From: Laburnicola sp. R22_1
Taxonomy: Eukaryota > Ascomycota > Dothideomycetes > Pleosporales > Didymosphaeriaceae
NCBI GenBank assembly: GCA_014281115.1
Contig: JACONQ010000014.1
Coordinates: 496,001-560,000, forward strand
DNA length: 64,000 bases
Reading direction: 5' to 3'
Numbering within the stretch: the stretch's first letter is position 1; each line of letters begins with the position of its first letter. Below the pieces are notes generated by a model, which ran no database searches, was not told where the DNA came from, and saw only the letters and a program-made list of their open reading frames with translations. A program made the translations under genes and the position numbers. Below are positions 1 to 12,527 of the stretch, piece by piece.

Positions 1-656
1 CCTTGTTTTTTCCGGGCCCTTATCCATCTCGCATGATAGAGTGCCGAAAGCGCGTTCCAAGGGGTCCAAGGAAGGGTCTACGGGTATGGGGGGGTCAGAT
101 GACCTCCTCTACACCTGGGCATGTTGCACAGACCCACGCACTAGCCACGGGTGGCGTAGAAAATCGCTGCCCGCGACGTTGGTGTGAAAGGCAACAACGC
201 TCCCATCGGCCCGCGCCTCGTCGCATTACCACTCAAAGCCCTTCTCGCCGTCCACTGCACGACTGGAATGTTGATGGTTGACGCGCTCGGGCTGTCGCGT
301 CGTGGTCTTCGACGCCCGCCTTCGCTCGCCCGCCTGACGTGTACCACTAAGATACCGCAGGAAAGCGACCAACTGCAACGTTGACTAGGGCAGCGATCGA
401 ACTCTCTCACTCTGTCCGGGTGTTTTGGGAAGAGCTGGCTCAGCAATCGCCCGGGCGACGGCTGGACACGTGGGCCATCATTCACACCCACGGCCTCCAG
501 GCTTGGTACCTGGTCCATGCGCCGGGCACGCCGGCCCTCCGTTTAGCCTGGCTGTGACCCGTCTGTGAAAGATCCTCCCGATTCTTTTACCTGACGCTAG
601 GCATCAACCTCTCACTTGCGCTTGTTGTCCTGCTAGCCGTGTATACATAAGTCGTC
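1..656. other. Left-edge intergenic sequence, no gene seen
   Basis: Only short overlapping frames on both strands occur here, none with a recognisable domain or a convincing start and splice structure. It is probably the promoter region of the SNF2-family gene that starts at 657. A TATA-like stretch with ATACATAA lies just upstream of that ATG. Confidence 0.5.
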
Positions 657-3600
657 ATGAACCCTGCCGCCTTACTTGACCCACGAGGGGCGCGCCGCCG
701 AGGTAAATCCCCATCCTCTCTTTCGCCCTCCGTCAACCACGCTTCGAACAAGCACACCATGTCGCAAGAACAGGCCGTCTGGCCGTCTAGGCAGTCGTCC
801 CTGGAGACTGTTGCCTCGTCGGATCATGACGAGGAACAATCACAACAACATGATCTTCATGAGCTAACACCAAGCCCGGAAGTAGTAGCGTCGCAAAACA
901 ACTCACCAGCCCCACAATTTCAACAGTTTGACCCTCGCGCGCTCCTCAACCCAAAGTCGAAACGCCCTGCAGCTGAGCAGGAGCCGGAGCGCGGACGAGA
1001 AGTAGAGCATTCATCTCCAGGGCAGATATCGCTTGTGGAGCGGCTGCACAACGTTCAAGAGCGCACCACTTCACCTGCAAAGAGAGTTAAGACCGAGGTC
1101 GACCACAACAAGCCAGCCCAGCCCCAAGCGAACGCTCGAAACGGGGGCGCACTCGAATTCAGCAAACAGCAGAACGAACAGGCTGTCGCAACAGCCCCAG
1201 GCACGGCAATCGATCTCACTATGAGTAAGTTGCCCGCCGACATAGTAGTATCAAACACACTAATCACCATACAGGCGACGCCGAGGACGACGACGTGCAG
1301 ATCGTCCAGGATAATTCCAAGCAAGTCATATGCATCGGTCGCATCAACCAGATATACATCCAGGCACACAGAGTCCCTTTCCCGGATCCAAAGAAACACC
1401 AGGGCAACCACGGCTCACAAGGCCGCATCAAGGTGTCGTTCCGACGTGGCGGCGGCGACAGAAACAATGCTAACATCATGGCCGTTGACCCTACTGGAAG
1501 AGAGTTCGGCAGGATAGACTTCAAGACAGCAAAAGCGCTTGCTCCCTTGATGGATTCTGCAAAGACCAACGGCATGATGTGGATGGCATGGACAGATCCC
1601 CGTCGTAAAACGCCAAACGAAGGACCTCCGGGTACTCCGGTCAGCACACTCCTCTCCATAACTTTTCAAGTATACTGCCCCCGGAAACTGGCTCGTGACA
1701 TTGGGAATCACTTTGAGAAGCTCAAAGTGTATCTCTCCGACCCACTATTCGAGTTAGCCCGCTTCGACTACTTCAATCCTCAAACACACAACTCATTCAG
1801 CGTGCGGGATGTCGCAAATCCTACTTTCGAACAGCCGCGTTACGCTCCTGGTGGCTCATATGTTCTACGATCGGTTGATGAGATTCGAAGCGACGTGCAG
1901 AACATGTTCGACACTATCGGCGAAGTGGAAGAACTGCCGCTGAGAGAACCTTCCGCAATGGTCAAAACCCCTCTGTACAAACACCAAAAGCAAGCACTTT
2001 ATTTCCTTTGGGATAAAGAACAAGACTGGGCAGGTGTAGAGGGAGACAAGCGGAAAGATTCCCTGTGGCAAGTCAAGTACCGAAACAATGGGCGGAAATA
2101 CTACGTTCACGTTATCACTGGAGAGGAGATTGCTGAGCGACCGCCAGGCTGCCGCGGAGGCATCCTGGCCGACGAAATGGGTCTCGGCAAGACGCTCAGC
2201 ATCCTGTCTCTAATTGCAGATGACGACTCGAGAGCAGCTGCTTTTGATTTCGAGAAGAAGAGGCCTGGAATCAAACCGACGAATGCCCTCATTCAGCCAG
2301 TCGTCAACTCGAGAGGCACATTACTTGTTTGCCCCTTGAGTACTATGTACAACTGGAAGGACCAGTTAGAGAGGCATTTCCCTGCCGGACAAGGCCCCAA
2401 ATGGATCAACTATCATGGCAAGTCGCGCACTGGCCTCTCGCCCAAGGATCTCGCAGGTCACGACCTTGTAATCACGACCTACCAGATGATATCGGCCGAC
2501 TATCAAGAGAAGAACGCACCACTGCCGTTTGTCAACTGGTTCCGAGTGGTTTTGGACGAAGCACACGCCATCCGAAATGGTAATACCAAGCAGTCAATTG
2601 CCGCGTGTACATTGTCAGCGCAGCGAAGATGGGCCGTGACCGGAACGCCAGTTCAGAATCGCCTCGATGTGAGTATGGCTCGTAGATTGCTTGTGAATGC
2701 TGCTAATTATCCTAGGACCTTGGTGCCTTGTTTCGATTCCTTCATCTTCGCTCTTTTGCCACGCCACACGAGTTCAACTCTCAAATATTAACGCCTTTCA
2801 AGAACGCCGACCCAGACGTCGTCCCGAAGCTGCAACTCCTCGTCAGCTCTGTTGCTCTCCGGCGTATTAAGGAGCGTGTGCTTGAGATTGAGCTACCCTC
2901 CCGGAAGGACTTGGTCGTTAAGTTGCCGTTCTCCAGGGACGAACAGAAGCTACATGACTGGTTTGAGCAGGACTCTTCACGAAAGGTCGATGCAGTTACC
3001 TCCAGAGAAAAGATGGGCGGACAGTCATATGCTCGTATCCTCACGGCAATCACCAACCTTCGGCTCATTTGTGCTCATGGTCGAGATCTTCTCAATGACG
3101 AGGCTTTGAAGTTGACCGATGGCATGACTTACGACAACCCTATGGAGATTGGCGACGACGAGAGCTCGGATGCAGTAACGATCAATCGCCATCAAGCCTA
3201 CGATATGCTGGACCTGCTGGGTCAGACGGACAGCGACGAGTGCCACTATCCGGCCTGCCGAGCCAGCCTAGGCGCATACAACGATAGCGACGAGGATGAA
3301 GAAGATGGCGATGACAAACGAGATGTCATTGGCCACATGACGCCATGCTACCATATTGTCTGCGCGAAGCATACCAAATCGCTTCGACAAGAACTGGGCA
3401 AAAAGACCACCTCGGACGGGCTTTCCATGTGTCCGTTCTGCGATACCCGCATCACGCCTGTGCTATTCGAGTTGAAGAAGTCAGATTTCTTGGCTTATCA
3501 AGAAGAGCGAGAGCGCATGAAGCGGGACCCGAAGCTTGGTAAAAAGATTGGCGCATACATGGGGCCTCATACCAAGACCAAGGCATTGCTTGCGGATCTG

Positions 3601-4162
3601 GCCGAGCATCGCGAATGGACTCGTGCCCATCCAACCGAGGCGCCCATCAAGAGGTAAGTCTGTACTCGCAACAAAAACAACCACCTGCTAACCATCTCAC
3701 AGCGTCGTTTTCTCCACCTGGACCACGCACCTCGACCTCATCGAAATCGCACTCAACAACGAAGGCCACACATACGTCCGACTCGACGGCCGCATGCCCC
3801 GCGAAGCGCGCAACCGGTCCCTCGAAGCGTTCGAAAAAGACGACTCGGTCACCATCATCCTCGTGTCCATCGGCGCGGGCGGGCTCGGGCTCAACCTCAC
3901 CAAAGCGAACAAGGCGTTCGTCATGGAGCCGCAGTTTAACCCTGCGGCTGAGGCGCAGGCGGTCGACCGCGTGCATCGGCTCGGCCAGACGAGGCCGGTC
4001 ACGATTAAGCGGTTTGTCATGGAGAATAGCTTTGAGGAGAAGATGGTGGAGTTGCAGCGGAAGAAGAGGGCGTTGGCGGATTTGACCATGGCGAGGGAGA
4101 GGGGTTCCAAGGAGGAGGTGGCGAGGAGGAGGTTGGAGGATTTGAGGAGTTTGTTTAAGTAG
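657..4162 (+). CDS. SNF2-family ATPase with internal RING finger (HLTF/Rad5/SMARCA3-like)
   Basis: A four-exon model (657-1224, 1275-2668, 2716-3653, 3703-4162) gives 1119 aa with all junctions in phase; introns are 47-50 nt. The first 190 residues are Ser/Gln/Pro-rich and probably disordered. A region at about 200-340 may be HIRAN-like. The ATPase core shows Walker A ILADEMGLGKT (about 486-496) and DEAH box LDEAH (about 616-620). The second junction restores the family signature RLDDLGALFRFLHLRSF. A C3HC4-type RING (about 830-900, CHYPAC to CPFCDTR) is inserted between the helicase lobes. The C-terminal lobe carries GAGGLGLNLTKAN and QAVDRVHRLGQTRPV. Known relatives are nuclear DNA translocases and ubiquitin ligases in post-replication repair or chromatin remodelling. 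The RING inside the motor places it in the Rad5/Rad16/ULS1/HLTF group. I cannot assign the exact orthologue. Confidence 0.93.
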
Positions 4163-4392
4163 GGGGGGGCATCCCAAGGGGAGAGGGGATCACGTGTGGG
4201 GCGTGGTGGGTGGGGAAGAAAGGGCGGTGTATGAGGATGCATATGGTGGGTGGTCGGCGGTATTCTTGGAGGAGTCTACCTGCCGCTCGTGGGGTGGATA
4301 TTCTATCTTATCCTAACTTGAGGCGTTCATGTGGCTGGCTGGTTGGTTATTCTGGCTACCTATCATCATCACTCGCCATTCATCGTCATGTA

Positions 4393-4396
<4 letters not shown>

Positions 4397-4440
<44 letters not shown>
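4397..4440. repeat. (GT)22 microsatellite
   Basis: An uninterrupted GT dinucleotide run lies about 235 bp downstream of the SNF2-family stop codon. It is probably polymorphic, and I see no function. Confidence 0.97.
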
Positions 4441-4442
<2 letters not shown>

Positions 4443-6174
4443 CGTAAACGGATGAATTAAAGATTTTGATTTGAAGTTCTCTTGGCTTGCTTTGTCTTGT
4501 CTTGTTTGTTCTGTTTGCTTTTTTGAGGGGGAAGAGAGAGAGAGAGGTGAGCGTAAGGAGTCGAGGGGGTTGGGAAGGTAAGAAGGTAGGTAGTCTATCT
4601 AGGGTGGGGAGGAGAATGGGGGCGGGAATGAGAATGAGATAGAGCGATGGTAGGAGTTTTGAGGTTTTTTTCTCTATCGGCGTGTTGTGGGTGTGGGTGT
4701 GTAGAAGGAGCATAATGTCGTGTCTTTTAGGGGGTAGGAGGGTTGTGATAGATGGGATGGTGGGATGGGATGTTTTTATTTTCGTGTGGTGTAGATATAT
4801 GTATATATAATAGTGATGAATTTATATATTTTGGACGTTGTGTGTGCGCGCTTTAAGTAAGAGACGTAGAAAGAGATAGATGACTATGCAATGTGTTACG
4901 CTCAAATGGTATGGTGTGGTATGGTGTCGTTGGTGCTGTTTACTGCGCTGCTTGTGTGCTTGTGGCTAGTTGGGTTGGTAGCTCTTGGGAGTAGATGGCT
5001 AGCTGGATGAATGGATGTATAGAGGGGAGGAGGGGTGGACGGAGGGATGGATGGGTGGGTAGGCTAGTAGTAGGTACACAAATCGCCTCCAGTAGTGCTA
5101 AACATTATTTGCATACATTTTCTTTCTCCTTCTCTAGTCCTACCTAGCTATAAGCCTTTTCACCTAGCATAAGTATCTAAAAGAGTCGATGGCAGTAGCT
5201 AGCTAGGTAGTCTGCTGTGTGTAGCAATATTCCCCCGCAACGCCCGCCATCTGGCCGATCAACTAGCCGCCGCCCTTCGGAGTTCCATAGTCGAATGGTG
5301 ACTCTGAGGTCACTGTCCTATGGTTCGCTGTTATGTGATCGGTCCTTTACAATTATCGCGTCATGCTTTAGCTCCCCACTGTGGCTGATCCTAATTGCGC
5401 CTTTTTTTTTTTACGTGCTTAGGCTGTTAAACCTTGGTTGTGCTTGCTGTTAATATGAATGAATGAAAAAAACTAGCTAGCTAGCTACTCGGCCCTATTA
5501 GCAAGATTTTCGAAAATTAGTAATCTGGCTTGAAACCTTCTCAATCCCGCGACGAAGCGTAGCATCATTTCCACTTTGTCCTAGTGTGAGCCGGGGGTAG
5601 GGAAGATTCGAAGACTACATGCTTGGCGGTAGCCGGGTTGAACCGTTGAACAAAGGCTGGGCTGGGCTCGTGCGTGCGTGCGTGCGAGTCCTCCGCCGCG
5701 ACGGTGCAACTTCGCACGAGTTGTGTGCCTATTGTGGAGCGTCGGGGGCAATCAGGCTGATGAGAGAGAAGCACAGCAGCTGTGTTTAGCACAGGGAATG
5801 CCGTTTTGCTTTCTTGTTACTGGCCGATGAGGGCAGTTGTGGTTGATGCGGAGCAAGGTATCATTCATGTCCTCTGTGTGGATAATCCGGTCGTGTAGGC
5901 AGCCTCGTGGGTCGGATGTGGAGGCCGAGGCCGCGGAGTAATTGTTGAGGAGCGACTGCGACTACGGCGCAGGTGTGTGGTATTCACCAGTGGCAATTAC
6001 CACGACGTGCATGTATGGTGCACCTGCGAGGGGCCTCGTGCTGAACGACCTCAGACTGCAGATCCCGGGTAGATTATATAAGCTCGTCGTCTAATGTTGC
6101 CAACCATCTTTCCGTCGCAACGCAAGCAACGCGAAGGAAAACGTTCGAGGCTTGTCTAATCCCTGCTGCATAAG

Positions 6175-6317
6175 CGCATGCCAATGACGCGAATGGAGCT
6201 GGGCGTCTTCCATTTATTCGATACGCATCGGCTGCGTCTTCATGCACGTCGAATTCTACACCAGATGAGGAACGATGCGGAGACGGTCCGCGGCCGGCGG
6301 GGGCATTAAGCGCGCTA
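6175..6317. repeat. Tandem repeat copy 1 (143 bp)
   Basis: First of two adjacent diverged copies, beginning CGCATGCCAATGACGCGAAT and ending CGCGCTA. Compared with copy 2 it has about 10 extra bases (GTCTTCATGC) and lacks 2 bases after CCAGATGAGG. Most substitutions between the copies are transitions. No coding potential is evident. Confidence 0.9.
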
Positions 6318-6322
6318 CTAAT

Positions 6323-6457
6323 CGCATGCCAATGACGCGAATAGATCTGGGCGTCTTCTATTTATCTAATACGCATTGGCTGCACGTCGAATTCTACACC
6401 AGATGAGGGCAACGATGCGGAGACGGTCCGCAGTCGGCGGGGGCAGTAAGCGCGCTA
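6323..6457. repeat. Tandem repeat copy 2 (135 bp)
   Basis: Second copy of the block at 6175-6317, separated by about 5 bp. Differences include CCATTT to CTATTT and CGGCCGG to CAGTCGG, that is C/T and G/A exchanges. This could reflect ordinary drift or mild repeat-induced point mutation. Confidence 0.9.
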
Positions 6458-6590
6458 GGACAGGCCTCACGCGTGCAACCCGAGTGTTTGGGGGCCCCAT
6501 CCGCCAGTCTCGATAGATTGCCATGGAGACTCAACACCACGGCTCGCATCGTGAGTTTCTGCAAATGCTTGCTTGTGCGGAAGGCGCCCG

Positions 6591-6655
6591 TTTTCATCGC
6601 CCGTTTTCATCGCCCGTTTTCATCGCCCGTTTTCATCGCCCGTTTTCATCACCCG
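6591..6655. repeat. 13-bp minisatellite, 5 copies
   Basis: Five head-to-tail copies of TTTTCATCGCCCG. The last copy has G to A (CATCACCC). It is flanked by a partial CGCCCG. The period is not a multiple of 3, so it is not a conserved peptide repeat. Confidence 0.95.
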
Positions 6656-7343
6656 TTTGCTCCGAGCCGAGTTGGCAAAACTTCTTCGCGCGGGCGGGAC
6701 GCATTCGCACCGAATCCCTTCGTATCCTCCTGACTGAATCGAGGGCGTCGCTGCCAAGGGCTTGGGTGGCTGTCTTGCAGTCGAGATAAGCAACGGACGG
6801 GACGCCAGGCCATCTGTTCTGGAACACCTGACTTGCCCGAAGGAAGGCCGTGGCCCGATACCTCCAGGCTCCAGCGCAATGAGCGCATATCAGGTGAATG
6901 CGTTGGAGAATGCCCACCAGGGTCCGGCAGGGTGAACGCCCGGAGGCCGAACTTGCACAACCCATCTTGACTGCAGGACGTTGTACATGGCTGTTTGAAA
7001 GTGAGTGGCGTGGCCCGCGTACACGATCTCGTAGCACGACGTTGCGACAGTTTTGTCACAACGCGGTTCGCAACGTCGCACTGCGCCCGTTGTTTGGGGT
7101 CCCAGGGATGGTTTTTCTGGCTGACGTTTCGTGTCCCCGTTTCGTGCCCCCGTTTCATGGAAAGCCACGCTCGGACGCATGCTGCCATGAGCCAAGCAGT
7201 CCGCGGGCGGATTGCGACCAGACGCCTGTCCCATCCAACCGTCCCCATGGGGTCGCTGCCGCTGAGTCATTCTGGTAGGTAATAGGTAAATCTGACGGAT
7301 GGCGTTGGGTTGTGGTTGCGTGGTGCGCCTGCCTTGCGGAGCA

Positions 7344-7350
7344 TATAATA
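7344..7350 (+). promoter_or_regulatory. Candidate TATA element for the MFS gene
   Basis: A TATAATA sequence lies about 57 bp upstream of the ATG at 7407. The position fits a fungal core promoter. There is no other evidence for it. Confidence 0.35.
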
Positions 7351-7406
7351 TCCTGGCCGTCCCCCCTCGCAATTTGATCCCAAGGTAGCTTTCACTTCTA
7401 TCCCCC

Positions 7407-9071
7407 ATGGAAGACAAGACCTACAACGAGAAGCAGGACCTCGCTGCGAGCGAGCTCGAGATCACTGGTATCAGTTCGCCTGCTGAGTACGATGGCCTGC
7501 CTGACCCCGATATTGGCAAGAGCGATGAGGAGCGCGCCAGGCTTGTACGACATCTCTTTCTCAGGTTGACTCTTTTCTAACGCGTCCCAGGACAAAGCTC
7601 TGGTACGCAAAATCGATCTCTGGCTAGTCCCGTGGCTCTCGCTCTTGTACCTGCTGTCTTTCTTGGACCGAACCAACATTGGCAACGCAAAGACCGCGGG
7701 CCTGGAGAAGGGAATAGGCATGGTTGGCCGCGATTACAACAACGCCTTGACCATCTTCTTCATCTCGTATGCTGCCGCCGAACCCGTTACGAATATCCTG
7801 CTCAAGCGGTACTCGCCACGAGTTTTCTTCACTTCCATCATCTTCGCGTGGGGTCTCATCATGACCTTGATGGGCCTCGTCCAGAATCAGGCCGGACTCC
7901 TGGCTTGCCGTTGGTTCCTTGGTCTCACGGAGGCCGGATTGTTCCCTGGCGTCAACTACTATCTCTCGTAAGCCTCTCACACCCAGTACGACCGTATATG
8001 ACGAGTAGCTAATGCTGTAAAGCTGCTGGTACAAGCGTCAAGAGCTTGGTTTCCGTGCCGCACTTTTCTTCTCCGCTGCTGCGTTGGCCGGGTCTTTCGG
8101 TGGGCTACTCGCGGCCGCTATCATCCAGATGGAAGGTGTTGGTGGTTACGAGGGGTGGCGCTGGGTCTGTGAGTATGCCCAAGCTCGGTATCCGAGCTGA
8201 CTAACGTTTGGCAGTCATCCTCGAGGGTGTCGTGACGGTCCTTGTTGGTCTTTTCTGTTGGTGGATGGTATTTGATTTCCCGGATACGGCTCGTTTCCTT
8301 ACCGCCGACGAGAAGCTTCGCACCCAGCGCCGTCTCCGCGGCGATAACCAGACGCGTGCTGAAGCGGAAAAGATCAGCCGCCAGTATGTGTTCCAGGCCA
8401 TGAAGGATTGGAAGACGTGGCTCTATGCCGTACAGTACATGGGTTGCCTGTGCCCGCTGTACTCTTTCTCGCTGTTCCTGCCGACGATTCTGCAAGATGG
8501 CATGGGCTACAAGGGAACCCATTTGCAACTCATGTCGGTGGCACCGTACGCCGTGGCCGCAGTAATGACCGTCTTGATTGGATGGTTCGCCGACCGCACC
8601 AAGTACCGTGGATACAGCAACATGGTGGTGTCGCTGGTGGGCTGCATGGGTTTCGCCATGTTGCTAGGTAGCGAGAACCCACGCGTCCAATACGCAGGAA
8701 CCTTCCTGGGAGCGGTCGGCATCTACCCGACGGTGCCCAATACGCTCACATGGGCGGCCAACAACGTCGAGGGCTCGCTCAAACGCGGCGTCATGGTCGG
8801 CATAGTCGTCGGCTGGGGTAACATGAACGGAATCGTCTCATCCAACATCTACATGGCACCGGAGAAGCCGCGGTACTGGACCGGCCACGCGACGGTGCTC
8901 GCATACATGTTTGTGTGCTTGTTCGGTGGCAGCGTCGCCATGCATTTCATGCTCAAGCGGGAGAACCGCCTGCGCAAGGCTGGGAGGCGCGACCACTGGA
9001 TCGAGGGCAAGACGGCGCAGGAGATTTCCGATCTGGGCGATGTCCGGCCCGACTTCATCTATACCACGTAG
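7407..9071 (+). CDS. MFS transporter, anion:cation symporter (ACS/Dal5-like) family
   Basis: Exons 7407-7544, 7591-7967, 8023-8168 and 8215-9071 give a 505-aa protein; introns are 46, 55 and 46 nt and all phases close. After a 46-residue acidic cytosolic N-terminus comes the family signature RKIDLWLVPWLSLLYLLSF, then LDRTNIGNA. TM-rich segments follow, including an arginine-bearing helix (CRWFLGLTEAGLFPG), a central cytosolic loop (about 255-285) and a second half with TM helices 7-12. It ends in a charged tail. Family members import allantoate, vitamins, pantothenate, nicotinate or other organic anions with protons at the plasma membrane. The sequence does not reveal the substrate here. The length matches the usual 480-520 aa. 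Confidence 0.93.
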
Positions 9072-9884
9072 ACGCTCGCTATCGAGTCGAGGGCGTCGGT
9101 TTCGGTGGAGCACTGGCGGTTAGACGGTTGCAGGACGCCTACTGCATCCATGTTCCATAATGTTGGCCCGGATGGGTGGTCAAATGGTTGTCCAGACGAA
9201 TGGCGTCCAACGTTTTCTTTTTTAAAAGAACCTTCGCTTTTTTTGTGATCACCTTTTTACGCTCTTTTGGATTACTAAGCAGGGGGCTCTGCTTTTTTTG
9301 TCATGTTATTTCACCACACATAAAAGAACCTTGCTGGCTTTGTAGACTGCAATCGACGTACCGTGTCCAATTTTTGCTTCCTTCTCTTACAAAGATGTTC
9401 CTCTATCCCAAAGACACAATACCCGACACCGAATCGATACGACGTATAACTATTGCTAGGAAAGCAGAGCTTAGCTGTGGGAGCGGCACTGTTGAATGAA
9501 CAGCGCGATGAAAGAAAGTCGGGTGGATGATTCTCGTGTTTGTTTGTCCGCACGAGGAAAGAGCGACCTCGGTCAGGTCACGTCACGCTACTGCCGTTTC
9601 CAACTTAGCCGGGCGATCCGCCCATCCGAATGGCCGCGCTGAACTCCATTCTTCGAACGAAAAGCGTTTGTTTCCGTATTAATGGATGAGGTGTGAAGAC
9701 AGATGTACACCCGTACAAGAGAGAGGACTACTACTGTGATACTGAAAGGGAATATTCATGGAGTCCCTATTACAGTAGTAGCGAGAACCCGCCGTTGAGG
9801 CGGAACCAGAAGACTTCAACACCACGAATCCAAAATGCGTATTATATTTTCATATCATAACCATCATATCTCATCACCGCCTCC
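9072..9884. other. Intergenic, convergent 3' ends
   Basis: This stretch lies between the convergent MFS transporter and secreted nuclease genes. T-rich tracts around 9215-9300 could carry 3' end signals. I see no gene. Confidence 0.5.
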
Positions 9885-11790
9885 CTACGAGCAAACATCC
9901 AATTTCGCCACACTAGGATCATGGTCACTAATCTCCGCCGCCTTATCGACCCACGTGTTGATATGGATATGCTCGAACATGGCGCGCTTCTTCAGCGAAT
10001 CCGAGACGAACATGTGATCGAGCTGCTGCGCGTTCATGTCGAAAAGGTACGTGTAGCGCTCGACGGGCTCGATGCCCACGACGGCGTCGAGGTCTTGCAA
10101 GCCCGAGATGGAGACGTAGCTCTTGAGCGGGGCTACGGCGGTGAATTCGTTGAAGTCGCCAGCGGTGATGACGCGGGCGTTTTTGTCTTGGGCGAAGATG
10201 CTCTGCGGGATGTTTGTTAGTCGATGGGTTTCAAAGGGGGTGCCGTGTTGAGGGCGCGGAGACGTAACGTACCTTGATGAAGTTGGCGGTGAGTTCGGAT
10301 TGGGCCTGGCGGGTTGCTACGCCGCCGTTTACGGGGGGCCGGGCATCGCCTTGGATACTGCTACTTCCGCCTTTGGAGCCGAAATGCACGTTCACGGTGA
10401 AGAACTTGTCGCCGCTCTTGCCCTGTTTGTCGAGAACTTCCCACTCTGCGACGAGCGGCTTGCGGCTCGCTGTCCATGCCTCGTTGGTTGGGTCAATACG
10501 GCCGGGGTTGTACTTGAGAGTAGGTCCGGCTAGGACCTCGGTCGCATCGAGAGAGCCTCCTGGGTTGGGCTTGTAAAGTCGGATGAGCGAGGGCTTGTAG
10601 AAGTAGGCTGTACGGATGTTGCCGCCGGGTTGCCCTCCATCCTGGTCGTCGACGGGAGCCACGTCCGTAAACGCATATTGGGGGCCGCCTGCATCGACAA
10701 CAGCGGTGGCAAGCGTGGCAAGCGTGAGGTTGGCAGATACAACATCATCATTAGTAGGTCCATTGTCATCCTGTACTTCCTGCAAGAAGATGACATCTGG
10801 GGACTCCAGATAGTCCACAATGTGTGCAGCAATATCTGGTAGATGAGCACTTTTAGGGTGGAGGTTCTCGACGTTGTATGCGCCGAACGTGATGCCGTCA
10901 CACTTTCCATCCGACTTTAGCTTGGTTGCCTTTGGGAGCGCAGGGCTTGCGGATTTCTTGACTTGGATGGCCGTAGTGGGGAGGATACGGTAGAACCCAA
11001 ATGCTTGCGTGACAATACCAGTAATCTCTTCCAGCTCGTCTCCGAGCTTGGTCGAAGTTGGATTCTTAGAGCCGTCAAGCGGCGATCCGATTACAATTGC
11101 ATCCGGGTTGGCATCTTTATCAGTCAGAGTTACACCACCACGATCGTTGCGGCCAGTAACTTTCCAATCTCCAATCACCCAGGTGTCTCTGTAGTTGTTG
11201 GGCTTGTTGATAGCAGTGGGTTTCCGGACTGTAACCAACTCGCCAGACAAGCTCTCCCAGAAGTCCAAACCAAACTTCTTCGGCTCAAGAACAGGGTTCA
11301 CGACCGAGATTTGAGAGACATTGTTGGGCACAGCAAACACGTCTCCGCCATCTAAACTGCTAAACTGCTTGTTTGGCGGGTCGGTCGTGTCCTCTCCAAT
11401 GACGAGCGGCATCACATCGTTCCCCGATGACAATCTCTCCTCCAGCTTCGGGCTCGTGATTTCGGTGAGGTAAATGTAGGCGTTGCTGCTGCGGTACTCC
11501 TCGACCTTGCCGCCGATGGCGATGGCATCGCCGACAGTTAAGTTGTTTGTTGTCGCGAACCAGCTGCCATAGACGTAGATGGATTCCGACATCCTCGCAT
11601 CGCGGTCCGGAGTGGTCGAGCGAATCCAAATGCCGCTTGGTCCAACCGCGGTCACGACGCCGGTAACATTGGAGACGGTCTGGCCATTGTAGGGCGAAAG
11701 GAACTTGTTGCCGTTGATCTCGGCGACGGTCAAGGCAGAAGAAATAGCGAACGACGCCGCAAGGGCAAAAAAGCGAACGAGAGAAGCCAT
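9885..11790 (-). CDS. Secreted endonuclease/exonuclease/phosphatase-fold nuclease
   Basis: Two exons (11790-10273, 10202-9885; 70-nt intron) encode 611 aa. The start at 11790 is chosen because it begins a clean signal peptide (MASLVRFFALAASFAISSAL). An in-frame ATG 27 bp upstream would precede it with polar residues. An OB-like, beta-rich domain (about 20-275) leads into an EEP catalytic domain. That domain shows GAYNVENLHP (Asn306, Glu308), VIFLQEVQD (Glu338), FFTVNVHFGSKGG, ITAGDFNEF in the second exon, and the terminal ISDHDPSVAKL with the catalytic Asp-His pair. All key EEP residues are present, so it should be an active metal-dependent phosphodiesterase. Relatives are extracellular DNases of the NucH/ExeM type. 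Secreted DNA scavenging is inferred. Confidence 0.9.
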
Positions 11791-12527
11791 CGTAGCGAGT
11801 CCGATATACTCTACCATCTACCTCCACTAGGGTGAACCCTTGCTCTTATACGTTATATGCCCAGTCTCGTCCGCGCCGAAGCTCGTATCTGTGCCGGGCC
11901 GCCGTGTTCGCTGCCATTCCCATCGTAGCAGGAAACATGAGATCGATAGATTTGTGGGCGGAGCTGCGCGATGATTGCAACTTGGCAAGCTGTGGCGGAG
12001 ATAGGAGGCTGAATGCGTGCCTGGGCTGGTTGGTTGAGGAAGGTGCGGACGACCCGAGGTTGTTGCTGGATTAGGAAGGTGGCCCTATGCCGGAGATGAG
12101 TCGGCAAGGCCGGCTGACTTCTCGTGATAGCCACACTGAAGAGCTGATCACCTCCACTCATCTGCAATTCCGTGCGATGACGATGGCTTCTTGCTGATAA
12201 TCTGTGTTATACCTCCTTGTGTTGACATCGTGCGTACAACCGGCTCGTCGACTGGTAGAGCCCACAGAACAAACAACGACAACTCGAACCTGGATGATGG
12301 CATGGCGCACACAATCAATATAACGCCAGCCGAGAATCCGACTGACAATTACCATCAACCGTGAGGATAAATCCAGCCCATCCGACGGCAGGCCTTTTTG
12401 AACCGTGGGTTGGCCGAAACAAAGCAATTCAAACGGAGTGTTTCTCGAGAATTATGGATTAGTACTGTAGCTCAATGTTGTCTACAGCATAATACACTCC
12501 GCATCCACTTGTCCTATGACCATGTCT
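11791..12527. other. Intergenic, no gene seen
   Basis: Only short frames without recognisable features occur here. The left side is the promoter of the secreted nuclease gene on the minus strand. The right side is the 3' flank of the unknown gene that ends at 12528. Confidence 0.5.

Larger units (their letters stand above)
4163..7406. other. 3.2 kb repeat-rich intergenic region
   Basis: No convincing gene is present. It contains a (GT)22 tract, TAGC/CTAG-rich short repeats around 5140-5210 and 5470-5490, a tandem duplication of about 140 bp (6175-6457) and a 13-bp minisatellite (6591-6655), each listed separately. Overlapping frames of up to 199 codons on the minus strand around 6.6-7.4 kb have no recognisable protein features. 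The right end should contain the promoter of the MFS gene at 7407. Confidence 0.6.
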
